Below are positions 1 through 14,359 of a DNA stretch of 64,000 nt, piece after piece. The position numbers and the translations under genes were made by a program. Where the stretch lies: NCBI RefSeq assembly GCF_030867145.1, contig NC_134440.1:744001-808000 (forward strand), read 5' to 3'. The notes under the pieces were generated by a model. It was not told where the DNA came from. It saw only the letters and a program-made list of their open reading frames with translations, and ran no database searches. Source of the stretch: Opisthocomus hoazin (lineage: Eukaryota > Chordata > Aves > Opisthocomiformes > Opisthocomidae). Each line of letters starts with the position of its first letter. Within the stretch, counting starts at the first letter, position 1.

Positions 1-177
1 CTCCTCGCCCCACTCAAAGCCAGGCTTTCTGCTTCCCTTCTCACAAGGCCTCTTTACACATTTCAGGCGTTGGAAATACCAGTGAGAAATGGCTTCCCCT
101 CCCTTCCCCTCCCCACCCGAGCGGAGACACCCGATTCTCCCGCGCAGGGCACGGCGACAGGGCCGCCCAGCACTCAC

Positions 178-2571
<2,394 letters not shown>

Positions 2572-2755
2572 CTCCCCGCAGCCCTTCAGGCAACCTCTGG
2601 GCGCGGTGCACCCGCTAAGCGGCCCGGCGCGCCCCCGGTGCTCCGCCTCAGCGCGCCGGCGGGGAACGCGGGGCGGCGCGGAGGGGTTCCGCGGGCCGCG
2701 GTAAAAGGAGGCGCGGGAGCGGCGGGTGGGTCCCGGCGTCGCGGGGCCTCGTACG
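2572..2755 (-). promoter_or_regulatory. NDUFS7: NDUFS7 CpG-rich 5' UTR and core promoter
   Basis: The 180 bp between the NDUFS7 start codon and the tRNA-Asn terminator are CpG-dense and lack a TATA box, as expected for a housekeeping promoter. The transcription start cannot be fixed from sequence. The region is short because a tRNA gene lies directly upstream. Confidence 0.55.
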
Positions 2756-2760
2756 AAAAA
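2756..2760 (-). terminator. Pol III terminator of tRNA-Asn
   Basis: On the minus strand this is a run of five T residues, 8 nt past the 3' end of the tRNA-Asn gene. That is the standard RNA polymerase III stop. Confidence 0.85.
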
Positions 2761-2768
2761 CAAACGGT

Positions 2769-2785
2769 CGTCCCTGGGTGGGCTC

Positions 2786-2836
<51 letters not shown>

Positions 2837-2842
2837 AGAGAC
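2769..2842 (-). tRNA. tRNA-Asn (anticodon GTT)
   Basis: A 74-nt cloverleaf reads on the minus strand. The acceptor stem starts GTCTCTG and pairs with CAGGGAC. The D arm is GCGCAATCGGTTAGCGC, the anticodon loop CTGTTAA holds GTT (plus-strand positions 2806-2808), and the T arm is GGTGGTTCGAGCCCACC. There is no intron. The internal A and B boxes are intact, so it should be active. It points the same way as NDUFS7 and lies about 200 bp upstream of its start codon. Confidence 0.97.
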
Positions 2843-3032
2843 CGCGCTGATCCCGTTATCGCCGCGCCCGCAACTGTGGGCAGCGGGGCCCCGCCGGTGC
2901 TCGGCCCCCGCCCCACGTCCCGCACCCCGCGTCCCGCATCCCGCCCCGCCGGGCCCCCCCGCCGCCCGCCCGGTGCTCGGCGCCCGGCCCCGCCGCGGGT
3001 CACCGGAGGGGGGGGCCCAGCGTTGCCGCGCA

Positions 3033-3105
3033 GCCGAAATAGCTCAGCTGGGAGAGCGTTAGACTGAAGATCTAAAGGTCCCTGGTTCGATCCCGGGTTT
3101 CGGCA
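3033..3105 (+). tRNA. tRNA-Phe (anticodon GAA)
   Basis: A 73-nt cloverleaf. The acceptor stem GCCGAAA pairs with TTTCGGC, followed by discriminator A. The D arm is AGCTCAGCTGGGAGAGC, the anticodon loop holds GAA at 3066-3068, and the T arm is CCTGGTTCGATCCCGG. There is no intron and the A and B boxes are intact. It is transcribed away from tRNA-Asn, leaving a 190-bp CpG-rich gap shared by the two Pol III genes. Confidence 0.97.
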
Positions 3106-3113
3106 GCCGCTTC

Positions 3114-3117
3114 TTTT
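3114..3117 (+). terminator. Pol III terminator of tRNA-Phe
   Basis: TTTT lies 8 nt after the tRNA-Phe discriminator base. Confidence 0.75.
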
Positions 3118-4783
3118 CCTGTCGGGCCTCAGGCAGCGGAACCCCCCCCGCGTCTCCGCGTTCACCCCCAAAACCGCCGCCCCCGGGGTCCCGCGCCCCG
3201 ACCCCTCCAGCCGACGCTCCAAACTCTAATTTTAGTCTCCCAGAAACAAACACCGGCAGCAGCACGGGCTGTAACACCGCGCGAAGGACGGTGCGTCGAT
3301 GGACGTTGGACAGCCCCATGGAGCAGCTCGCTCCTGCTTTAAACAGAGCACAGCACCCAAAACCAGCCAGTTTGCTTCCTTGTACTCCTCCTGTTTAATA
3401 ACATGAAACCCTGACACACACCACGGTTTCAGCTGAAATACACAAATAAACCTCACCACGAGCACAGAGCACGGCTCGGAGCCGGGGAGTGGAATAAAGG
3501 AGCAGGGACAAGCCTTTGGTGGTTCACTTCACCCGACTTTAATTGAGTCAAGCTCACACAAAGCTGCAGACTTGGTCTCGAGGTACGAACGGCGCCGTGA
3601 GCAGCCTCTAGCACCTGGTTCCAGAGCCGAAAGCGGGTTTTGGAGATGTGAACATTTCAGAGCGCTCCAATGCATCGCACACTCTCCGACTTCCTTGGGC
3701 AGCAGAAGGCAGCTTGATTTTTAAACCGAGAACTGGTCCACGTTGAATCAAACCAAAAGAGATATTTCTCTATAATTATAGGCCCTTTGATAACACAAAT
3801 AAGGATTCCAAAGGCATATTGAAACTAATTATAGAGTCATTTAAAGCATAATTAAAATATATTAAGGTCATTACTATAGCCAGAATACACATCTGCATCC
3901 CAATTTACATTTAAACTTCTTCCTTAAGCCCAAGCCTTGGGTTCCTGTTGCAGAAGCAAGTAGATCACATTCGTGTTATGATACAGAAAGATACTGATCC
4001 TTACAGCTCCCACTGACGCTGCGCGTCTGGCAAAGGCAAGCTGCAGCCCCTGCACCCCCAGCAACAGCTGGGGGAGGGAACTGCGCATGATTAAATTTGA
4101 TATCTGAATCAGATGGCACACCTGTAATTGTCTTTTTCTAAAAAACAACCATTAAAACAGCATTCAGAATGGTTTCACTTCTAAGCGGAAGACTGAATGA
4201 TTTTTGTTTTTTTAAGCAAACAGTGATTTCTTTTTCCACTGAAGTTTACAGTTGTCCTATCAACACAACCCCAGCCTGTGTTGTTGGGATCACAGCACGA
4301 GGTACCAATTTTATTCCCCCCCCTTTGAGACAGGAAACGCAAGGGCAGTCAGCTCTGGGAAGTTTTCCAGAGGGGAAACCTGCGGACACACAGCAACAAA
4401 GTCACGAGGCAATACATTGGCCACAGTTCAGCAGAACATGTTTTTCTGAGGACGACAGCCCGCCCTTTGTCAGACATTTGGCTAAAATACTTCATAAAAA
4501 ACTTAGTGTTATATCAAGCAGCTCCGCAAGACGCTCGCAGTCTTTGCAAGTCGCAGGCTAAGCGCAGGGAATGGCCGCCTGCCCGCAGCGCTCCTACGCT
4601 CTTCGCGTCGTCTCCCAGGGGCAGTTCAGCACAGCGAGACCAAGGGAAGCAGCACGCAGCTCCAGCACGCAGAATCAAGAGTGAGGACTGAAGACACAAC
4701 TGTATCTGACAGCAGTACAGCACTGCGGTGACTGCACCTTCTGAAGATACAGACACGGATTTTAAAAAGTAAGAATTACACAT
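3118..4783. other. Intergenic DNA between the tRNA pair and the PWWP3A 3' end, with an AT-rich island
   Basis: No exon, tRNA or recognisable transposon is seen. GC content falls sharply after about 3,200. The stretch 3,715-3,915 is strongly AT-rich and holds repeated TAATTA-type cores (for example TATAATTATAG and CTAATTATAG), so it could be a regulatory element. Nothing proves function. Confidence 0.4.
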
Positions 4784-4789
4784 TTTATT
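4784..4789 (-). terminator. PWWP3A: PWWP3A poly(A) signal
   Basis: AATAAA on the minus strand, 67 nt past the PWWP3A stop codon. It is the first canonical signal after the stop, so a short 3' UTR is likely. Longer forms cannot be excluded. Confidence 0.65.
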
Positions 4790-4855
4790 CAAATGAGCAC
4801 TTCGCCATTATATACACTCAGCACCAGCACAACCTGGGAGAGTTTGTACCACTGG

Positions 4856-7800
4856 TCAGACGCTGTCTGCAGCTGCCAGCTCGGCCTTCCACTTTTTTCT
4901 TTCTAGAATTTCTTCATCAAATATTTCTCTCTCCCTGAAAAGAAACACATTGAAGCTCTGCAGTGAAAACAATCGTAACATATTAACCAGCTCGCAGTGT
5001 GTTACAGTAACTCCACAAGAGTGTTTCCCACGTTTAATCCATTTGCTGCTGGGGCAGTGAGAAAGCCTGCCTTGCAGAAGGGAGAATACTGAACTCTCCT
5101 GCCCTTACACTCAACCCTTTCCTGTATAAAAAGTAAGCCAGTAAGAAAAATTCAGAGAATACTAAAAATAGAGATACCTGTTGCTCACAGATGGTCCTTT
5201 TATGTATTTCTCTTCCGCCTTCTTGTAATCTATCTCATCCACAGCAGAAATCGCATAAATGATGGCCTGTAAAAGTACTTAGTTCATTTATACTTGTGAA
5301 ACAAAAGCTAAGTTACAAACAGTGATCTGAAGAAAAAAAAAATTAGAAGAGCACATTCTTAGAATAAGGTTCCTCAATCACTTGGGAAACCTGGATGAAA
5401 CTGCTTGTTGTGTACCTCAAGTTCTTAAATAATACAAACTTGCTCTTTCTCATTCCCAGGAGAGTATTTTTATAATCACACTAAGATATTCTCCATAGTA
5501 ATTTTGCCTACAGAAGTTACTAACATTCTCCCAGGAAAGCTCCTAGGAAGAGCAAGAAGTATCTAAAAGTGTAACTGTCAGAACAACCAACCCACCCCAA
5601 CACACAAAGAACCCAAGAAAACCCAGAGATAATCTGCCAAACAAAAAAACCCACAGCCCAACCCAAAGCTTTGCAGAGTTTCAGAACAAATCAAAACACA
5701 CCAGAAAGCAGTCGGATTGCCTTTAAAAACATCACACTACTGTGCTCACGGCTTAAAAATCTGCCTTCAGAGTCACCCTGGTCCACTTCCACCCAAAACC
5801 CCGCCAGCCTACTCATGCCAACGTCCGCAGCACCCGCAGCGCGAAGCGTGTACCAGTTAATGCTGGGGTTTTATTTCTTTTCTCCAACACGTAACAAACA
5901 TTTGTTCGTCAATGACCAGCCCACGAACACAGCTTTGGAGCCTCCTGCCCTTGTTTTAATATTCTTTGCCCACGACACATAGAAACCACACAGTTTCACA
6001 CCCCTCGAGCTTCAAGTGGGCAGGATGATACCAATACCCATAAATGTAAAATTTCTAATTACAATCTCTCTGGTAGTTGAACTAAACTAGATCCTTGCTG
6101 TTTTGAGAAGACAGGAAAGCTCTAAGATGGAGAGGCTCCTCAATAATTCTACCCCAGACAGCTCAGCCTTGGGAGGGAAGAAGCACCAAGCTACAGAGAT
6201 AAAGAGGCACCAAGTGGGCAACAAGACCGGAGCAAAACAGCCTGGAAGGCCACGGGATACGTGATCTTAGAACTGCGTCTGCGCAGAAACAAAGGTCAAC
6301 CAGCAGACACTGTGACGAGGAGTATAAGCCTTCATCTTGAGACCCCCAAAGACCACCCGAGGACGCTAACAGACATGTGTGAAAGACATTAACACATGCT
6401 AATTAGTTATTGGAAAAGTCATGAATATGCTAAGCATTTCTCAGAAATATAACGAATATGTATACTGCGATTGTATTTAACCTGAAAGGACAGGGTGCTT
6501 GGAGCGCACGTTTGGAGGAGAGATCCCCCGTGTGCCTGGCGCCGTAATGAAGAACCCCTGCTTCACAGTCTGCCGACTACTGAGTCTTCAGCTCCGGCTT
6601 TTCACGGCACCAATACCCCTGCCTGGCTCAAACACCACCCAGCTCCCGGGGACATGCGGCAAGCCCATAAACTCCAATCACCTAATGCTAGTGTCCTTTA
6701 CTTCCCTCAGCGTGTACTTTTCTCAGCATTTCACGTTTACTTACTTCAGGCAAAAGGACATCTGAAATAAATTTTATTCCATCTCCATCGATCTGATGCA
6801 GATTCTTAGTGTCTATTTCACGATACACTTCCTTCAAGTAGTTTACTACAAGGTCTAGTTGTTCTTCATCCTCTAAATATGTTTCAACACAGGTCACGTA
6901 CTGACTTGACTTCAGGAACTCCTTCAGCCACCGGGATTGTTTTCTGCTTTTCAAAATTGCCAAAAGATGCTCCTCGGCCCCCTTTGTCTTCACTATAAAC
7001 TCCACTATCTTTTGGTTCGCTTTATCTCTAGCGGCTCTCGTTCTGTCAGGAAGAAGTTTCTTGGAGGGCTTCTGAGGCAACACTTGTGATGAAGGCTCTT
7101 CAGGATCTTCCTCTGCCACGTTTGGAAAGGTCATTTGGACTAAACCTTGATAACTTTCCTTTCTAACTGGGTAGCCTAAAAAGAAAAGCCATGATCATTC
7201 TTACTTAAAATATACAAAACGAGGGGCTCTCGCGTACATACTTACATGTACAAATATAAAACCAGGGACTTTCTTGATGAGAGGTTTTTCTCCCTCCCCT
7301 ACCAAAGAGTGTCATAAAACCACCACCACCAAAATCTTAGTTTTGTCTTGGAAAAAAAAAAAAAATTAGGGAGTTGAAACTCCGACAGGAACTCTGAAAA
7401 GAACTCTCCACAATGGGAACTAACCAGTTATCTGATTGTCTTTAACAATCAACATTTATTTAACTTTAGTTGTGGGACTGAAAAACCTTTGAGCACCATA
7501 CAGGTGCGTAGTGATCTCAGGAGTCGCCCCGCACTGGGTCTGACACCTAACTCACACACAGATAAACATTCGAGCTAAATTTACCGACTGAGAGAAGAAT
7601 ACAGAAGATAAATTCACTTACTGATATCAGCAGCAAAGTATTCCAAGAAGGATCCCGTAAAGGAATGACAACCTAAAAAAGCCCAAACCAGGGTTATTTA
7701 TCAGTTCAATTGTGCCTACAAAACACAGCTGACAGTTTTGGTGTTACCTTTTTTCTGATGTAAATCAGAAGGGATGACATCATCCGACTCCTCTGCTTAC

Positions 7801-10800
7801 CTACTCTAATTCGATAGTCAGAAATCAATCGAATACACCACTCAATTTCTTGGCGATAATCTTCCTTGGCTCGTTCCTACAAAAGAGCAGCCTTTTACCG
7901 TCCTAAACAGCCTGTTGCAGCTTTTAGGTCTAGAACACTAACCAGGTAACTGAAACGGCTAACGACAAGAGACCAGAGTTTACTCGCAGTTTTCTGCATT
8001 TTCCCGAAATTCAACTTCTGCCATCACTTTGTGACGCAGCGCGAGAGCAGCTTTGTTGTAGGTCGAAAACCCACAAGTGAGAACACAGCAAGAGGCTGCC
8101 CGCCTTCCCCAGCACACCTACGCTTAGCAGCAGCCCCACCAGGCAGAAGGAGGTGTTGGGGGAATCCCACTCCCATACTATTCTCCATTTTGTGGAGCAC
8201 TAATTATGTTTAATTGCTTTGTTGAGTAGCGTGAGAGAGAACAGAGAAGAGCGAACAACGCCAGAGCAGGGAGCTGCACCGCGCTCCTCCCGCAGGGTCA
8301 GTTACGCTGTGCGTACGACCTCCCTGTTCCCCACGCCTGTATACACTTGCGGTTACTTGTTACTGGTAGTACTCACGATGAGGTCCTGCTTCTCCTCACA
8401 ATCAAAGTGCTTCAGATTCTTAAGAGATACCGAGAAACTTGATGAAACAAAGAAACACAGTTAGGGGAAAGCAGTAGTCAAGCTGCACACCTATTTATTC
8501 ACTGATTCTACACCTTCCCGAAAATCAGATTTCAGAAGGAATTCAGGACCGCAAGTGTTGCTGGTTTTGGTTTTCATAATAAGCTAAAACTATAGAATCT
8601 TTTAACGAATGAGAAGTACCTGGTTTTAAAACAAAACTAAAGGCAGGCCTCTGTTTCTGGAAAGCTTGGGCACCCCATGTGAACACCACCAGCTGGGTGC
8701 CCAGCCCTTTTCATCACTCACCGAAGCGTCAGCTGAATGCCAGCCTGTCTCAGCTGGCAGCACAACAAAGCACCCAGCCCACACCCGCACATCCCCACCC
8801 AGCCCAGTCCCTCTCTCCGAGATCAACCTCACTTTTAACCGCCACTGTCACTGCCCTGTTCCAGGAAGAGTACAGGACACTGCTGAACAGAAACTGAAAG
8901 TTCAGAACGTGATCAGAACCCGCAACGCTTACCCTTTTTTCTTCTCATTTGTATTCCCTTCTATTAACAGCACACATGCCTTTTTGTGTTTCCGCTTCAC
9001 GTTTTTGACCTGTTGAAAGGATAAAGTCTCATTAGCTCCCTGAAATCCTAATACCCTCACAAAGCAGGAGCATTTTCCATCAGTATTATACAGCACACCC
9101 CATACTTAAAGGAAGATAAACACATACAAAAAAATAAGTTTAAAGTGGCAAGAATAGCAAGTTGCCCCAACGGAGCATTTTTGTCAGTGCACAAGGACCC
9201 GTTCTCTTTCCTGTGTTGGTTGGGTACAACCACCCTAATTCACGACGCAAGATACAAAGGCTCAGTAGTAATCCTCTGCTCCAACTTAAACATATGTGAA
9301 TCGACCACATTGATTCTTTACATGCTTTTGTCATACGTAACTTTACTTCTATTATCTTTGGAACCCTTCTACCAGAAGATCTTTAACATTTCCAGCTCTA
9401 CACAAGTCAAGAAGGGCAAGAGACACTCCAGAACTCGGTCAGCTGCTCTGTACCAGACCCCTCGCAATGTCACGCTGAGAAGGCAGTGAGCTGTTCTTAC
9501 CACTGCTGGCCAGTAAGGGTACCTTCGCAGTCTGCACCAGACCAAAATCCCTTCTTCGATTGATTGTGGTTCTATGATGAAAAATAAAGTAATTTTTCAC
9601 AAGACCTTTAGCTTGCCCTCAGCCTCCATGCAAGAGTTTCACTTCAGTGCTTTTCCAGGTTTCAGCTGAGGTGACAACCCCCCGCCCTCAAAGCGGCACA
9701 GGTGGTTCCAAACACAGGAGCTCGGACATTTCAGCCCTAGGCCCTCCCCCAGTCTCACAAGGATTTGCATTTCATTCTGTTTCAAAAAGCCTTTCTGGGG
9801 CATCCACAAAATGCGATTTATTCCAAGCTTGAACAAAGCTGATTCACTGCCTAGCACGGTTCGGTTTCGTTACCACAGCTTGTCAGCAGCCTAGAAGCAC
9901 GCACACCCTAAAAGAGCACACCAGTCTTGGGCAAGGATGTCTCATACAGGTGCACTGATGTCTTACCTTGATGCGATAAAACACTAGGAAGCTCTTCATC
10001 CTCCTCCTCTTCATCTACCAGAGCCAAGAGGCGAGAGAGACTCTCCGAGGAAACTGTGTTTGAAGACAGGTCAGGCGACTCCAGTCCTGCCAACAGCAGC
10101 AAGCACCAGTGCTCGTGAGCATGGGGCAGGGATTAATGAAGCATCAGCTTCAGACCAGGGGAAACGCAACTGCGTAAGCGACCCCACAGCAGCTGGGTCA
10201 CCGCCACACGAGGGTCTGTCACACCACACACGCTCTCAACTCTCTGCCTAGGTAAAGGCTTAATAATCTGAATAGAAGACGAAAAAGGGAAAGGAACAAG
10301 ACCAGGCTGGTTTCAGGGCTCCATAACCAGCCTGTTCCTTTACATCACAGCATCATCTCAATGCTGACCGACCGACATAGCAGCTCGACAGCAGTAAAGA
10401 CAAAAACCAGGTGGGATGTTGGCAAGTTGTCTGGTGAAGGATGAGAATTACTGCCAAGTGCAGTTTTTCAGTGCAAAACCCTAAACAGCTCCAGACAGCT
10501 TACATGCGACACTAGGTTATTAGCCAGTATTAAAGTGACTGCATTTTGTGCTTCTCCAAATCTTAAAACAAAATTAAAACCAGCAATTTAGGAACCCCAT
10601 TCACAAAAGCCATGCAACATTCCAAGATGAGTAACAGCGCTCAACAATCAAACGGGATGAGGTTTTCCCTTCCCCAAGCGATATGCCCACCTTCATCTTC
10701 CTCAAAGTCAGGCAGCTGAAACTGCTTCACATTACTCATAACCACGTGTGAAGCATTCTTATTTTCCTCCTCTTTCTGCTCAAAGGGGAAGCTATCGGAA

Positions 10801-12992
10801 AGCGTCCCATGGTTAGAAGGCCCAGATGAAGATTCAGAGTAATTCTTGCATTTCCTCTTTCTGCAGGAGGACGCAGTTGCACTCTCTTGTTCCCCATTAA
10901 TCCGTTTCAAGCTCCCTGGCCTCCTTCTTCCACCCAGCTGCTTTGCTAGGCTTTCACTCTCGCTGCTGATGCTATTTTCCAAGTCATCTGAGGCATTTTT
11001 ACAGGCGGAATCCAGTGACGCCCTTCTTGGCTGCCTTCTGGCGTTTGCCCTTCTGTCAGGCACCGCTGCGCCAGACTTGCAGGGGGGTGACAGCGGAGAC
11101 CCCTCCCCAGCAAGGGGCTGCGCTTGATCCTCAGGGAGATCCTTCCTACACGACACAGGTGATCCAGCACCTCTTGGGTTTTTCCTTCTTTGTTTACTTT
11201 TTTCCTCCTTGGGCTTAAGGGAGACTTTATTTCCTGGTTTGGACTTTGTCAACGATCTCAGCTTAATTTTTTTCTGTCTTCGCAGTGATTTTGATTCTGG
11301 TATTTTACAGTTTTGATTATCCGAGTTCAATGCATCATGCAAGTCCCCAGTACTACGTGTGGGAGGGTTTGTTCCACTTTCAGGTGTTTTAGCACTCTCC
11401 TCCAAAATGGAAGCACCTTTCCGCCTTTGCTTTTTTGTATCAGTCTTCAGGCTGGGATTATTTTTTCGTTCTCTTTTCTTCTTGGAAGCCTCAGCTTCCA
11501 ACTTCTCTTTAAAATGAGAGCGCGAGCGACATCTACGTAAGGGGGTGGGTGAGAGAGATCCTGCATTGTTCTCCTGCGATAACTGAGTATTTGGGCCTTC
11601 TGCTGAAGGTGGTACTTGTCTGGGTGAGACATTTTGATTCAAAATATCCAGGGCAATTTTAAGAGAACGGCGATATTTCAATTCTTCCACAGCCTCACTC
11701 GAATTATTGCTTTGATCTGATGAAGAACATGCAATAAATGCAATAAGCTTTCTTTGTATACAAGAAATAAGATGTTTTATTTATAGTATATATTTTAAGA
11801 CGCAACTGAACACTTAAATCATCCATGATTCTTAACATACAGACACACAGAGGCACAATAAGTGCCAGCTTCCAACGCCTTATTTTGATCCAATTACACA
11901 CAAGCTTCTTCACCGTTCCTTCTAATACAGTACCCAAGGGAAGAGCAAAAGTAGCTGTGATAACGTTTAGCCCATCGTCAGACTTTATGGATGGAATGGA
12001 AAGAGGGGAAGAGAAGTGAAAAAAAGCCCTCATTAAATGCATGAGTGAGATATGTAACTACTGTCCCCCAGGTTGAGTCTTTGTGGATTTCACATGCAGC
12101 ACACACACAAAGCAGCAAATGTTTTGATGTATCCTCACCCAAGTTGGAGGCGATGTTTAAAATACGTTCTTCCGTCAGCGGTACCGCATCTGCACAGGTC
12201 ACACTCACCCTGAAAATCACAGAATCAACAAATACAACAAAGCTGACTGAAAACGGTCCAGCGTTGAACATTACTAACAGCACAACGCTGCTTTCATCAG
12301 GCAATAAACTTGCAGTATTTCTTCCCCCCCCAAACCCACACTTGTTAGCAGAAGTTACGGAAAATAACCCCCACATGAAGAATGCCTGAGCTAACAGGAT
12401 GTTGTTTACGGATGTTCCACAAGACAACTATATGGCCAGCTCTGACACTGCAATGGGTTTGGGTTAGTCACCTAATCCTTCTGTAATTCAACGACCTCAT
12501 TTCACGGGTATCCTTGGATAAAGGGATGGCTGTTTTTTTAACGTGTAAGAGTGTAAACATATGACAGTAACAAGGATACTTAACTGTTCTTTCAAGCCAA
12601 GTATTTCAACTTTAAAAGCAGCCTCCTCTGATTTAGTAACAGATGTTTCCCCAGCCGCTCCAGCTTTGCACAAAACCTATTTTAAAGGGTAAAAGATGCA
12701 TTTAAAATCCTTGACCAAGCCTGTCGGACTACAGAACGGATCTGACATCACAACATTTTTAATACGAACGGCACAGAATGCACTGATATTCCATGGTACC
12801 TGGTTGCAGCACTAGGACCTCTACAGATTAGCTCTTGTTTGAAGTATATACGTGTTTACTCAGATCTTACTACTCTGTTTCATTCATTTTTAAGTTACAG
12901 CCACAAACCTTTCCTCATCTGTACGTCTGCTTTACCTTTGCCGGCCATAAACGCTTCTTCCATGTGCAAAGAACATACTCTTGATCTGTCAT
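4856..12992 (-). CDS. PWWP3A: PWWP3A (MUM1/EXPAND1), PWWP-domain chromatin factor, complete 13-coding-exon gene
   Basis: A nuclear chromatin protein. The mammalian form associates with 53BP1 and promotes chromatin relaxation at DNA breaks. Coding exons in order: 12936-12992, 12585-12676, 12139-12209, 10691-11716, 9967-10086, 9501-9571, 8933-9009, 8377-8437, 7801-7876, 7622-7672, 6745-7175, 5178-5266, 4856-4934. They sum to 2,301 nt, 766 aa, with every junction in frame. The N-terminus reads MTDQEYVLCTWKKRLWPAK, as in MUM1. The 1,026-nt exon encodes a Ser/Lys/Arg-rich, probably disordered region (about residues 74-415). An acidic patch follows (LVDEEEEDEELPS). The PWWP domain spans about residues 458-530, with the aromatic motif RYPYWPAV. 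A helical C-terminal region holds YVTCVETYLEDEEQLDLVV and ends in ELAAADSV. Introns are short and AT-rich, unlike the flanking GC-rich DNA. The start ATG lies in an exon that also carries 5' UTR (acceptor after 13,031). Confidence 0.95.
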
Positions 12993-13299
12993 GACTGTGT
13001 TTCACGTAGAACAGGAAAGTTCCAGTGTGCTCTGAAGAAAAAGGGAATAAAAGAGTTACCCAACACTTGGTCCGGTTTTGTCTTCCCCCTTTTTAAAAAA
13101 AGAAAAATAGGACTTAAGCAGAGCACATATTGTTACAGCTACGTATCACTTTATCTTTGAGATCACTGGACTAAGATTACTTTGCGCGCACGCTCCAAAA
13201 TCAAGCTCCAATAGCGTATCTTTCTATAGCTGTGCAGCACCGAAGATCTCGCTGACCGCGCCAGTGTAGAAAACACTGTCAAAATTAAATTAAAAAACG

Positions 13300-14340
13300 C
13301 CACTGTGGGCCTGCATGCTCCGCAGCTCCCCAGGGCCGGCGCCTGCCGCGGGAGGCCGCTTCTCGGCCGCTGCCCCGCGCCGTGAGGGGTGTTACGGGCA
13401 GGCTGCAGCCACCAGCTGAGCCAGCCAGCCGCAGAGCCCTCACACCTTCATTCCAGACCTGCGAGGCTCCGGGAACACCCGCTACGCGCACCGAGAGCTC
13501 CCGGTACTCACAGGGCCGAAGGCTTCGCCTCCCCCGGCACGCCGGGACGCGGTCCTGCGGCCGAACGACACCGAGCAGCGGCGGTTACCCCGCGGCGCGG
13601 CTCCAACCCCCCCCCCCACCCCGGCCTGGGCTCCCCCGGGCTCCCGCCGCTGCTTCCCCCGCCCCGCCGCGAGGTAAACGGCTGCGACCCGGGGCAAGCG
13701 AGCCCGCCGCGCTGGGCCACGGGATCCCACCGCGCTGAGGGGACGGGCCGGGCCGCCCGCTCCTCCCTGCCCAGCCCCGGTGCGAGGCCCCCGCGCTCCC
13801 CTCAGGGCCCGGGGTGGGGCGGAGTTACCGTGCGCGAGCCCAGCGCGGACGGCAGCGCTGCGCCACCTCCCTCCATATCAGGCCGCCCGCCACGGGCCGG
13901 TCTGCGCATGCGCCGCCCTCTCCCGGCAACACGGCAGCCAATGAGCGAACAGTGCTCGCGCGGAGGACGCCTACCTCCCGCCGCTGAAATACACTGCGCT
14001 TCAGCCAATCCGAGCGCTCGCTCGTCCGATCGCTCCGCCCCCCACTGTTCCGTCTATTGGCGGGTTCGGGAACGCCCCGCCCTCCTGCGGAGCGACCTTG
14101 GCGCTGGCGTGACTTCCGCCTCCCGCCGAGGCGGTGACGTCAGGGGTGGGGACACACGCGCTTCCCCTGCGTGTCTACGGCGCCGCCGTGGTGACGTTGT
14201 CACTTCGGAGAGCTGCACCGTGACGTCAGAGTGCGGCACCCCCGCCCCCAGCCCGGGCCTCCCACCCGGAGAGGCCCCGCGGCCTGGCAGGCCCCGCCCC
14301 GCCCCGCAGGCCCCGCCCCAGCCCCGCGAGGACTCTTAGT
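13300..14340 (-). promoter_or_regulatory. PWWP3A: PWWP3A CpG-island promoter
   Basis: Base composition switches within a few dozen bases from AT-rich to CpG-dense at about 13,300. The island holds three CCAAT boxes (13938-13942, 14005-14009 and inverted 14056-14060) spaced 50-70 bp apart, plus several CRE palindromes further out. There is no TATA box. On the minus strand, likely 5' UTR donors are GTGAGT at 13506-13511 and GTAACT at about 13,825, which suggests one or two noncoding first exons. No gene was found in the opposite direction. Confidence 0.65.
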
Positions 14341-14353
14341 CCGTTCGACGTCA
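14135..14353. promoter_or_regulatory. Cluster of CRE (ATF/CREB) sites
   Basis: Two perfect TGACGTCA palindromes (14135-14142 and 14221-14228) and a near-perfect CGACGTCA (14346-14353) lie within 220 bp, with a further TGACGTTGTCA between them. They sit at the upstream edge of the PWWP3A CpG island and face the 3' end of the CaMKIV-like kinase gene. CREB/ATF binding is inferred from the motif only. Confidence 0.55.
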
Positions 14354-14359
14354 CAAGGG

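Noticed and set aside
1-177. Search for a further NDUFS7 exon at the left edge
   Set aside because: No acceptor followed by the conserved SCANGGGYYHY part was found. This is intron sequence after the 178-224 exon.
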